Source: Maricaulis sp963975345 (lineage in GTDB: Bacteria > Pseudomonadota > Alphaproteobacteria > Caulobacterales > Maricaulaceae). From it: DNA of 64,000 nt. Position 1 is the first letter of the stretch. Every line of letters starts with the position of its first letter. Both the position numbers and the translations under genes were made by a program. The notes below the pieces were generated by a model that saw only the letters and a program-made list of their open reading frames with translations, had not been told where the DNA came from and searched no databases. Of the stretch, positions 26,196 to 33,443 are shown one piece after another. The stretch spans positions 186,001-250,000 of the forward strand of contig NZ_CAXBGE010000004.1 of the NCBI RefSeq assembly GCF_963975345.1, written 5' to 3'.

Positions 26196-26402
26196 ATGCG
26201 TCATTTCAGACTATGGATTATTGCCGCGCTGGTCGGGTTACTGGCGCTGTTTGCCTTGCAGAATATCGCCGAGGTTGAATTGACGGTATTGTTCTGGAGC
26301 TTTCACACCAGCCGGATTGTCGTGATCGGGGCGAGCTTCTTGCTCGGCGGCGTGGTGGGTTGGTTGCTCAAGGCCTTCTGGCATCCCGGCGGCGGGCGCT
26401 GA
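26196..26402 (+). CDS. LapA-domain (DUF1049-like) membrane protein
   Basis: The start chosen is the ATG at 26196. The 68-residue product has two membrane helices, the first ending FALQNIAEVELTVLFWSF, which is the LapA signature (LQN...V...F), and the second with LLGGVVGWLLKAF. LapA in E. coli works with LapB on lipopolysaccharide synthesis control; here no lapB is adjacent, so that role is not shown. It converges on the DUF302 gene 4 bp away. Confidence 0.8.
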   Translation: MRHFRLWIIAALVGLLALFALQNIAEVELTVLFWSFHTSRIVVIGASFLLGGVVGWLLKAFWHPGGGR

Positions 26403-26406
26403 CGGC

Positions 26407-26793
26407 TCAGATTGCAGCGACCGCTGAGGCGAGCAGGTCGCGCACTTCGCCAGCGACGGCGTGGAGCTTGGGATTCTCGATCGCCGACATTGAGGCGACC
26501 GGGTCGATGGCGCTGACTTCGATCCCGCTTTCGAGCTGACGGATAATGACATTGCAGGGCAGCATGGCCCCGACGCGCGGCTCCAGCTGCATGGCCTGGT
26601 GTGCCATGTGGGGATTACAGGCACCCAGAATACGGTAGGCCGGGATGTCGGCATCGATTTTCTTCTTCAAGACAGCCTGGACATCGATCTCGGTCAGGAC
26701 GCCGAAGCCTTTTTCACCGAGCGCCTTGCGGGTGCGGCTATCGATATCGGCAAAATCGGCGCCGGAAAAACTGCGGTTGATCGTGTAAGCCAT
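26407..26793 (-). CDS. DUF302 domain protein
   Basis: The 128 residues match DUF302: an N-terminal segment KALGEKGFGVLTEIDVQAVLKKK and central YRILGACNPHMAHQAM, with VGAMLPCNVIIRQ containing the conserved Cys. The fold is a small alpha-beta dimer with two cysteines (59, 80) near the dimer face; function is unknown, though links to heavy-metal or sulfur handling have been suggested for the family. There is no signal peptide. Confidence 0.9.
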   Translation of the reverse strand: MAYTINRSFSGADFADIDSRTRKALGEKGFGVLTEIDVQAVLKKKIDADIPAYRILGACNPHMAHQAMQLEPRVGAMLPCNVIIRQLESGIEVSAIDPVASMSAIENPKLHAVAGEVRDLLASAVAAI

Positions 26794-26961
26794 GGCTCAA
26801 TCTTTCAAGACAGTGGGGGGAGATGGGCAAGCCTAGCATGTCTGCGATCCTTGTGCGCCGGTGGCGCGCCGGGTTCAGCCGAGGCAATTGGTCGCGTCCG
26901 GCTTGTGCGCCGGCGCCAATGCGTGACAATGGCATCATCACTCACCCTCGCCGAGGTGCGC

Positions 26962-27915
26962 ATGTCCCGCGATCCCTATGAAGTTCTTGGCCTCACCAAG
27001 GCCGCCACAGCTGACGAGATCAAGAAGGCCTATCGCAAAATCGTCCGCACCAGCCATCCCGACCTCAATCCTGATGACGCCGGTGCCCAGGACCGTTTCA
27101 TCGAGGCAACCGCCGCGCATGACCTACTCAAGGATCCCGCCTTGCGGGCCCGCTTCGACAAGGGCGAGATTGATGCCAGCGGCGCAGAACGCCAGGCGGA
27201 GCGGCCCTTCTATCGCGACTATGCGCAGCAGCCCGGCAATCCGTATGGGCCGGGTCGCGGTTCGGCGGAATTCGACGCGTCTGACCTGTTCGAGGAGATT
27301 TTGCGCCAGCGGGGTCAGGGTAGAACCCATGGTCGGGCTCAGGACCAGGGCGATGCGGGGGGCTGGGCCTTCAATGCGCCCGGACCGGACCGGCGCTATC
27401 AGCTTGAGCTTGATTTTCTTGAAGCCGCCAAGGGAACACAAAAACGCATCACCCTGCCGGGCGGCCAGAGCCTCGACGTCAAAATCCCTTCCGGAACCAG
27501 CGATGGTCAGACCATCCGCCTGCGTGGCAAGGGCGGTGAGGGGATGGGTGAGGGGCCCGATGGCGACGCGCTGGTGACGCTGAGCGTGCGGCCGCACAAG
27601 CTGTTTCGACGCGAGGGTGATGATATCCTGATCACCTTGCCGATCTCGATCGATGAAGCCGCGCTCGGTGGCAAGGTCGAAACGCCGACGATTGACGGTG
27701 TCGTCGCCCTGACCATTCCCAAGGGCGCCAGTAGCGGCCAGCTGCTGCGCCTGCGTGGCCGCGGCGTGCAACCGCCGGGCAAGAAGCCGCGCGGCGATCA
27801 GCGGGTCGAACTGCGTATCGTGATGCCGCCGAAGATCGACGAGGCGCTACACGACTTCATGACAAGCTGGCGCGCCACCCATGGCTATAATCCGCGCAAG
27901 GAGATGATGTCATGA
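26962..27915 (+). CDS. cbpA: CbpA-type DnaJ co-chaperone without zinc finger
   Basis: The start is the ATG at 26962 (MSRDPYEVLGLT). In these 317 residues the J domain (1-68) has the H32-P33-D34 motif that stimulates DnaK; a Gly/Arg-rich linker follows to about 140, then two C-terminal substrate-binding sheets (LDVKIPSGTSDGQTIRLRGKG and ITLPISIDEAALGGKVETPT). The cysteine zinc finger of DnaJ is absent, as in CbpA. The stop overlaps cbpM by 4 bp. Confidence 0.93.
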   Translation: MSRDPYEVLGLTKAATADEIKKAYRKIVRTSHPDLNPDDAGAQDRFIEATAAHDLLKDPALRARFDKGEIDASGAERQAERPFYRDYAQQPGNPYGPGRGSAEFDASDLFEEILRQRGQGRTHGRAQDQGDAGGWAFNAPGPDRRYQLELDFLEAAKGTQKRITLPGGQSLDVKIPSGTSDGQTIRLRGKGGEGMGEGPDGDALVTLSVRPHKLFRREGDDILITLPISIDEAALGGKVETPTIDGVVALTIPKGASSGQLLRLRGRGVQPPGKKPRGDQRVELRIVMPPKIDEALHDFMTSWRATHGYNPRKEMMS

Positions 27916-28250
27916 GTGATAATCTGACCGCCGACGAAATCCTCGCGACGATTTCGGTGCTGACCCCGGATCGGCTGACGACCTATATCGAGATCGGCAT
28001 CATCATCCCGGTTCAGGGCGAGGCAGGGCCTCTGTTTGCGCCGATTGATTGCGCCCGCCTGCAGCTGATTTGCGAACTGCAACAGAGCCATGAACTCGCC
28101 GATGACGCGCTGGAAATGGTGATGTCGCTGGTCGATCAACTCCACGGTGCCCGCGCCGATCTGCAGGCTCTGGGTGCTGCCGTTGACCAACAGCCGGCCG
28201 AAGTGCGTGAGCGTGTGCTGGCCGCCTGGCGGGCCGCGCGCGGTGGATAA
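27912..28250 (+). CDS. cbpM: CbpM-like modulator of CbpA
   Basis: The 112-residue helical protein starts within the cbpA stop (ATGA). YIEIGIIIP is the small winged-helix-like start and DCARLQLICELQQSHELADDALE resembles the MerR/CbpM helix bundle. In E. coli CbpM binds the J domain of CbpA and inhibits it. A 20-bp inverted repeat lies 35 bp downstream. Confidence 0.85.
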   Translation: MSDNLTADEILATISVLTPDRLTTYIEIGIIIPVQGEAGPLFAPIDCARLQLICELQQSHELADDALEMVMSLVDQLHGARADLQALGAAVDQQPAEVRERVLAAWRAARGG

Positions 28251-28284
28251 TTTGAGCGTCAGCCTGATTCCGGTCGGCAGCGAT

Positions 28285-28341
28285 GGATAGGCTTGCGAGA
28301 CCGGTGTTGGCGCGGCAAAGGCCGGTCTCGCAAGCCTATCC
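28285..28341. repeat. Perfect 20-bp inverted repeat between cbpM and cyoD
   Basis: GGATAGGCTTGCGAGACCGG (28285-28304) is repeated in inverse at 28322-28341 around a 17-bp loop. The right arm contains the cyoD stop codon. It sits between convergent genes and may end transcription from both sides, but there is no T run. Confidence 0.8.
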
Positions 28342-28650
28342 TGTCATTCGGGTTGCAAGATTGGCCATAATCCAGATCGTTCCGGCCACCATTAGCAAGA
28401 CCAGCAGGGTGGCAAAAAGAATCAAGTGCAAATCCTCGCGTTTCTGCCGGCTCAGGTCGATGTGAAGAAAAAAGCGAAGCTGGACCACGACCTGAAGGAG
28501 CGCACAGATTGCGATCACGTAAATGGCCGTCTGACGCGAAACGGAGGGCAGCGCGACGGCCAGGAAGGGCAGGAGTGTCAGGACCAGGGCTAGAACGAAG
28601 CCTGTTAGATAGTCCCGCCGTTCGGCCTTGTAATCGGGCAGGTGATCCAT
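28336..28650 (-). CDS. cyoD: Cytochrome bo-type quinol oxidase subunit IV
   Basis: The start chosen is ATG 28650, which shares a base with the cyoC stop (TGATG), giving 104 residues; a longer frame begins five codons upstream. Three membrane helices and VVVQLRFFLHIDLSRQKREDLHLILFATLL match the CyoD family. Subunit IV assists assembly of the catalytic core. It is the last gene of the cyo operon, and its 3' end is part of the 20-bp inverted repeat. Confidence 0.93.
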   Translation of the reverse strand: MDHLPDYKAERRDYLTGFVLALVLTLLPFLAVALPSVSRQTAIYVIAICALLQVVVQLRFFLHIDLSRQKREDLHLILFATLLVLLMVAGTIWIMANLATRMTG

Positions 28651-29279
28651 CAGGCAAGCCCCCACAGATAGACAACAGAGAATATTCCGATCCAGATGAT
28701 ATCAAGAAAGTGCCAGAACAGGCCCAGGCGCAGAAGTCGTGTCTTGACCATTGGAACAAGTCCGATGACGTGGATCTGGATCAACATGATGACAAGCCAG
28801 ATAATTCCGGCGGTCACATGCAGGCCATGCAGGGGCACGAGCCCGAAAAAAGCTGACAGGAAACCGCTGCGATCCGGTCCGGCACCAGCGGCCAACATTT
28901 TGGCAAAATCCCGCAATTCAAACGACAAGAAGCCCAACCCCAGTACCAGTGTCACGCACAGCCACACCGTCAGATTCCGTTTTCCCTGCTCGTGTCGCAA
29001 GGAGAGGGAGGCCATGCCAAACGTCAAAGTGCTGGTCAGAAGTAGAAGGGTCTGGATAAGGGCACTGTTGATGTCAAACAGCTCAACCGGTCCCGGCCCG
29101 CCAGCCATGGCGCCTGGATTCAACGTGGTGACATAGGTTGCGAACATCAGCCCAAAGATGATCAGGTCGCTCATCAGGAAGACCCAGAAACCGAAAACCA
29201 GCGATTCTGCGCCCTCATGAGCGGACCCGTGATGATCACCCAAATTCAGTCCGGGATATTTATTTTCGACACGGCTCAT
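28650..29279 (-). CDS. cyoC: Cytochrome bo-type quinol oxidase subunit III
   Basis: The 209-residue subunit III of haem-copper oxidases has five predicted helices. FWVFLMSDLIIFGLMFATYVT carries the conserved Glu/Asp helix-I pattern, and HGLHVTAGIIWLVIMLIQIHV is a family hallmark. It overlaps cyoB by 4 bp and cyoD by 1 bp. It stabilises proton uptake by subunit I. Confidence 0.94.
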   Translation of the reverse strand: MSRVENKYPGLNLGDHHGSAHEGAESLVFGFWVFLMSDLIIFGLMFATYVTTLNPGAMAGGPGPVELFDINSALIQTLLLLTSTLTFGMASLSLRHEQGKRNLTVWLCVTLVLGLGFLSFELRDFAKMLAAGAGPDRSGFLSAFFGLVPLHGLHVTAGIIWLVIMLIQIHVIGLVPMVKTRLLRLGLFWHFLDIIWIGIFSVVYLWGLA

Positions 29280-31366
29280 GCGGACTCCTCCGGGGTCTCA
29301 ACAGCCGCGAGCCCCCGGTTTTCAAGGGTCGTTTCGACATCTCTTGTGATTGCCGGTGACTGCGCGATCTGGGCCAGCCAATCTGTGCAGTCCGCCTCTA
29401 TCTCCGCTGCGGGGATCGTTCGGTGGGGGTCGGAAATGAATGATCTCGCGATCAACGCCCCCAGCATCACGACCAGTGACAGCACCGCAAGCCACCACAT
29501 GTACCAGACCAGAGCAAACCCCAGGGCAGTGCCGCCAATCAGGAAGACCATTCCCACGGAAGTGTTTCGCGGCACCTGAATGTCCACATAGCGCTTCGGC
29601 GGCTCAAAGGCTGTCCCATTCGCCTTCGCCCAGGCGAACTGATCCCGCTCCGACACCTGCGGAATGACCGCGAAATTATAGTCCGGGGGCGGCGACGAGG
29701 TCGCCCATTCCAGTGTGCGCCCATTCCAGGGGTCACCCAGAGGAACCGCCAGGGTGTGGCGTTTCCGAATGCTGACCCACAACTGAATTAGCAAGGACGC
29801 CAGCGCGCAGAGGATCAGGGCGGCCCCGATGACAGCAATCAATGTGAGCGGTGAAAAACTCGGGTCCTGATAGCTAACAGACCGACGCGGAAGCCCCATG
29901 ATTCCAAGCACGTAAAGCGGGAAGAACGTCACGGCGAAACCGACAATCCACAAGGTCGCGGAGACATAGCCCCAGCCCTCGTGCAGTCGGAATCCGAAAG
30001 CCTTGGGAAACCAGTAGTGATAGCCCGCAAGCAAGCCGAACAGAACACCAGGGATCAGCACATTATGGAAGTGCGCGACGAGAAACACAGAGTTATGGAC
30101 CTGATAATCGATCGATGGATTGGCCAGGATCACGCCTGTCAAACCGCCGATCACGAACAGGATCAAAAAGCCGGTCGAATAGACAATCGGAACAGAAAAC
30201 CGGATCCGTCCCCGGAACATGGTCGCCATCCAGTCATACACCTTCACCCCGGTTGGAACCGCGATGAACATTGTTGCAATGCCAAAGGCAATATTGACGT
30301 TTGCGCCTTGGCCCATTGTGAAGAAATGGTGCAGCCAAACCGTGAAGCTGAGCACGGCAATGGCCATGGTCGCGTAGACCAGCGAGTTGTAGCCATAGAG
30401 GCGCTTGCCCGAATAGGTCGAGATTACCTCTGAAAAAATGCCATAGGCGGGCAGAACCAGCAGATAGACCTCGGGATGACCAAACAACCAGAACAGGTTG
30501 GCATAATTCATCAGATTGCCACCAAGGTCACTGGTGAAGAAGTGGAAGTCGAGATAGCGATCCAGAGCAAGCATCAGGGTGGCCACGGTCAGGGGCGGCA
30601 TCGCGAAAATCAGAATGATGGCCGTGCACAAAACAGTCCATGTAAACAGCGGCATCCGGAGCAGGGTCATTCCAGGCGCGCGTTCCTTGTAGATCGTGAC
30701 GGCAAAATTGATCCCCGACAAGGTCGACCCGATGCCGGCGATGGCGACCGACCAGATCCAATAGTCCGGGCCTGGGCCGGGATTGAACACTTTGCCGGTA
30801 TAGGGCGGATATGCCGTCCATCCTCCCGTCGAGAATTGCCCCACCACGAGCGAGATCATGATCAATGCCGCGCCGGCAGCCGTCAGGCCAAGGCTGATTT
30901 GATTCATCGCCGGAAAAGACATGTCCCGCGCACCGATCTGAAGCGGCATAATGTAATTGATGAAGCCCGTTACGAACGGCATCGCGACGAAAAAAATCAT
31001 GATGGTGCCATGGGTGCTGAACAATTCGGCGAAGTGGTCTGGCGCGAGAAAACCACCCCCCAACCCAGCCGCCTGCTGAGTTCGCATCAATGCGCCCTCA
31101 ATTACCCCGCGAGCCATCATGACAAGGGCCAGCACGATATACATGATGCCGATCCGCTTATGATCCACACTGGTCAGCCAGTCCCGCCACAGCGGACGCC
31201 ACCAGCCAAACCGGGTCAGGATGATCACGGCGAACAGCGCCCCCACGACCGCCACTCCGGCGGCGGCCGCACCGATCAATTCGCTGGTGCTCGGGTTTTG
31301 ATAGGCTTGAACGAAAGGCAGAGATTGCCAGTTCAATCGCCCGAATAGCCAATGGGGTCCTGTCAT
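29276..31366 (-). CDS. cyoB: Cytochrome bo-type quinol oxidase subunit I
   Basis: The 696-residue catalytic subunit has about 14-15 membrane helices. The CuB site is visible as HPEVYLLVLPAYG (His and cross-linked Tyr) and LHHFFTMG (His-His), and the two haem ligands as LVAHFHNVLIPG. It reduces oxygen to water and pumps protons in the cytoplasmic membrane. It overlaps cyoA and cyoC by 4 bp each. At this length it resembles CyoB rather than shorter aa3-type CtaD. Confidence 0.95.
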   Translation of the reverse strand: MTGPHWLFGRLNWQSLPFVQAYQNPSTSELIGAAAAGVAVVGALFAVIILTRFGWWRPLWRDWLTSVDHKRIGIMYIVLALVMMARGVIEGALMRTQQAAGLGGGFLAPDHFAELFSTHGTIMIFFVAMPFVTGFINYIMPLQIGARDMSFPAMNQISLGLTAAGAALIMISLVVGQFSTGGWTAYPPYTGKVFNPGPGPDYWIWSVAIAGIGSTLSGINFAVTIYKERAPGMTLLRMPLFTWTVLCTAIILIFAMPPLTVATLMLALDRYLDFHFFTSDLGGNLMNYANLFWLFGHPEVYLLVLPAYGIFSEVISTYSGKRLYGYNSLVYATMAIAVLSFTVWLHHFFTMGQGANVNIAFGIATMFIAVPTGVKVYDWMATMFRGRIRFSVPIVYSTGFLILFVIGGLTGVILANPSIDYQVHNSVFLVAHFHNVLIPGVLFGLLAGYHYWFPKAFGFRLHEGWGYVSATLWIVGFAVTFFPLYVLGIMGLPRRSVSYQDPSFSPLTLIAVIGAALILCALASLLIQLWVSIRKRHTLAVPLGDPWNGRTLEWATSSPPPDYNFAVIPQVSERDQFAWAKANGTAFEPPKRYVDIQVPRNTSVGMVFLIGGTALGFALVWYMWWLAVLSLVVMLGALIARSFISDPHRTIPAAEIEADCTDWLAQIAQSPAITRDVETTLENRGLAAVETPEESA

Positions 31367-32343
31367 TCTTGCAGCCCCTGACGCGGTGCCGGCACTGGGG
31401 CATCGAAGCCGGGTGCGCCGGGTTGTTCATGCGCCCGAACCGGGTGCCCCGTTCGATAGCGATCCACAATTTGCGCGAAAAACCCGTCAGGAATTGTCGC
31501 GAAGAACAATGCCGTTTGCGGCATGTTTGAGTTTCCCAGTGCCGCGCGGGCCTCGGCCTGGGTCGAGCGCACACTTAACGTCTGGTAGGTCTGGACGTTC
31601 AAGGGGACCCCCGTCGATCTTACCTGATCGACCCAGGCCTCGAAATCTGCGTCGCTCATTGCGACGGCGTCAAATTTCTGCTGCGCAAAACCGGTCCCGT
31701 TGAATTGCATGTTTTCCCCCTGGAACCGGCCGGGGCCATTGGCGTCGAGGTAGAGTGCGGTTTCCATACCGGGCATCACATATATTTGCCCGGCCAGAGC
31801 GCTGACCGTAAAGGATTGCATGACCGTGTCGGATGTCAGGGTCAATCCGACCTGCACCTCGGACGGGAACGCCATCTCCCCCATGGTTGCAATCCCCAGA
31901 TCCGGATAGATAAACAGCCATTTCCAATCGAGCCCGACGACCTGAACACGCAATGTTGCGTCAGAGGTGCTGACCGGGCGGTATGGGTCAAGCCTCCTGA
32001 CGCTCAGGGAAAGCTGAATTGAAAGCGCGATGACGATCGCGATAGGCACGCCCCACATCAACATGTCGAGAAAGCCGGAATATTCCCATTCAGGCGAGTA
32101 TTTGGCTTTCTTGTTCCGGTATCTGTACCGCCACAGCATCAGCGGCACGAGAACAAGCACCGGCAATACGGCGATCATGGTCAATAGCGTGACCCGAATC
32201 AGGTGCGCTTTTTGTTCAACCGCTACCGGCCCTTGCGGGGTCCAGAACGATGACTGGGCAAAGCCTGCATCAGGCAGGACCGCCAGCAAGACCATCGCCG
32301 CGACAAGGGTCATACCCAGGTGACACGATGAAGGCTTGATCAT
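31363..32343 (-). CDS. cyoA: Cytochrome bo-type quinol oxidase subunit II
   Basis: The start is placed at ATG 32343 (MIKPSSCHLGM) behind AAGGA, giving 326 residues. A signal sequence (to about FAQ, residue 30) precedes two membrane helices and a periplasmic cupredoxin domain (LRVQVVGLDWKWLFIYPD, SFTVSALAGQIYVMPGM). The CuA cysteine pair is missing, so it accepts electrons from quinol and not cytochrome c. Unlike E. coli CyoA, no lipobox Cys is evident at the signal cleavage site. Confidence 0.93.
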   Translation of the reverse strand: MIKPSSCHLGMTLVAAMVLLAVLPDAGFAQSSFWTPQGPVAVEQKAHLIRVTLLTMIAVLPVLVLVPLMLWRYRYRNKKAKYSPEWEYSGFLDMLMWGVPIAIVIALSIQLSLSVRRLDPYRPVSTSDATLRVQVVGLDWKWLFIYPDLGIATMGEMAFPSEVQVGLTLTSDTVMQSFTVSALAGQIYVMPGMETALYLDANGPGRFQGENMQFNGTGFAQQKFDAVAMSDADFEAWVDQVRSTGVPLNVQTYQTLSVRSTQAEARAALGNSNMPQTALFFATIPDGFFAQIVDRYRTGHPVRAHEQPGAPGFDAPVPAPRQGLQE

Positions 32344-32502
32344 CCCAATTCCTTCGATGTCGCAGTGCCGATACGGCCCCGTCGCCCAAGCAATAACTAC
32401 GAGGCTAACATACGCTAACATGTTGCTGGCAAGGTTTTCGTCGGGAAATTGCCCAACGCCAGGCCCATGTTGAAACGCTGGAACTTGGGCTTGGGGTGTT
32501 TT

Positions 32503-33384
32503 CTAACGCGATTCCAGCCGCGCTTCGATCTGCTGCAGAAACGGCCGGACGCCGCTCTCATAATTCAGTCGTGTCGCCCAGCCTGGGCAATCCAGGCTGC
32601 CGGCGCGGCCGTAATCATCTGTGCTGGTGCTGCGGATCAGCGCCGTGGTGGCGCCAACCCCGCCGCGTGCCTCGCGGGCAACGGCCTGTTCGACATCGGC
32701 GAGATAGGCTTCCAGCGCTACCCGATCGCCATCGCCGCGATCCAAGGCCGCATACAGGGTGCGGACATAGGCGGCGTAATTGGTGTAATTGGCGGCGATA
32801 TTGTCGGGATTGCCGTGTACGAGCCCGTCGGGGATATGGCCGGTGATGGGGTTATAGGCGACCGATCCGGGGCGGTTCTGGTTGACGCCCCAGACATGGG
32901 CATAGCTGTCGCCCAGCGCATGGACCAGAAAACCCAGCTTCCAGTGATCGCCCGGCCGTGCCGGATCGGCCCAGACGCGCGATTGTTCGGAGATCATTTG
33001 CGCCAGCACGCGTTGGCGATGCGCGACATCGTCGGTGCCGCCGCCATGCAGCGAGTGCAGGACGGCGGAAAGCAGATGGGCGCGTTCAAATTGCAGGGCG
33101 AGCAGGCGTGCCGAGCCGCTCGGCGCCGAATAGGCGGCCGCGAAATCATCGGGGGCTTGGGTGTAGAACGCCAATTCGGCCGCTGCCGCCGCATCCCAGC
33201 CGGCATGCCTCGCGACGATATAGGCCGTGTCGAGATGGCCATCATCCTTGTATTTGAGCTCAAGCTTGACCGGGCCACAAACGGCAAGGGCCAGCGGCTC
33301 GGTCCAGGTGGCACAGGCCGTCAGCGTCAGCGCCGCCGCCAAGCAGGCGCCAGCCTTGGCGAGCGTTTTGATGAGCCTCTTCAT
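32503..33384 (-). CDS. Lipoprotein with a His-rich helical domain (putative metal-dependent hydrolase fold)
   Basis: The start chosen is ATG 33384 (MKRLIKTLAKAG), which gives a lipoprotein signal ending in the lipobox LTAC24. The remaining 270 residues are helical with spaced histidines: H60, H110, H113, then H155-ALGDSYAH163 and H183. HxxxDxxxH in a helical protein recalls zinc-dependent phospholipase C or S1/P1 nuclease-like folds, but I cannot assign the family. It sits downstream of the PPC-repeat protease-like gene on the same strand, 59 bp apart. Confidence 0.65.
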   Translation of the reverse strand: MKRLIKTLAKAGACLAAALTLTACATWTEPLALAVCGPVKLELKYKDDGHLDTAYIVARHAGWDAAAAAELAFYTQAPDDFAAAYSAPSGSARLLALQFERAHLLSAVLHSLHGGGTDDVAHRQRVLAQMISEQSRVWADPARPGDHWKLGFLVHALGDSYAHVWGVNQNRPGSVAYNPITGHIPDGLVHGNPDNIAANYTNYAAYVRTLYAALDRGDGDRVALEAYLADVEQAVAREARGGVGATTALIRSTSTDDYGRAGSLDCPGWATRLNYESGVRPFLQQIEARLESR

Positions 33385-33443
33385 GCCGGGCACCCCGCTG
33401 GTTTCGTCCAGGATAACTTGAATGGGGCTCGACGCCGGTGACG

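Noticed and set aside
28336..32343. cyo genes as a cytochrome c oxidase
   Set aside because: Subunit II lacks the CuA cysteine pair, so quinol is the likely donor.
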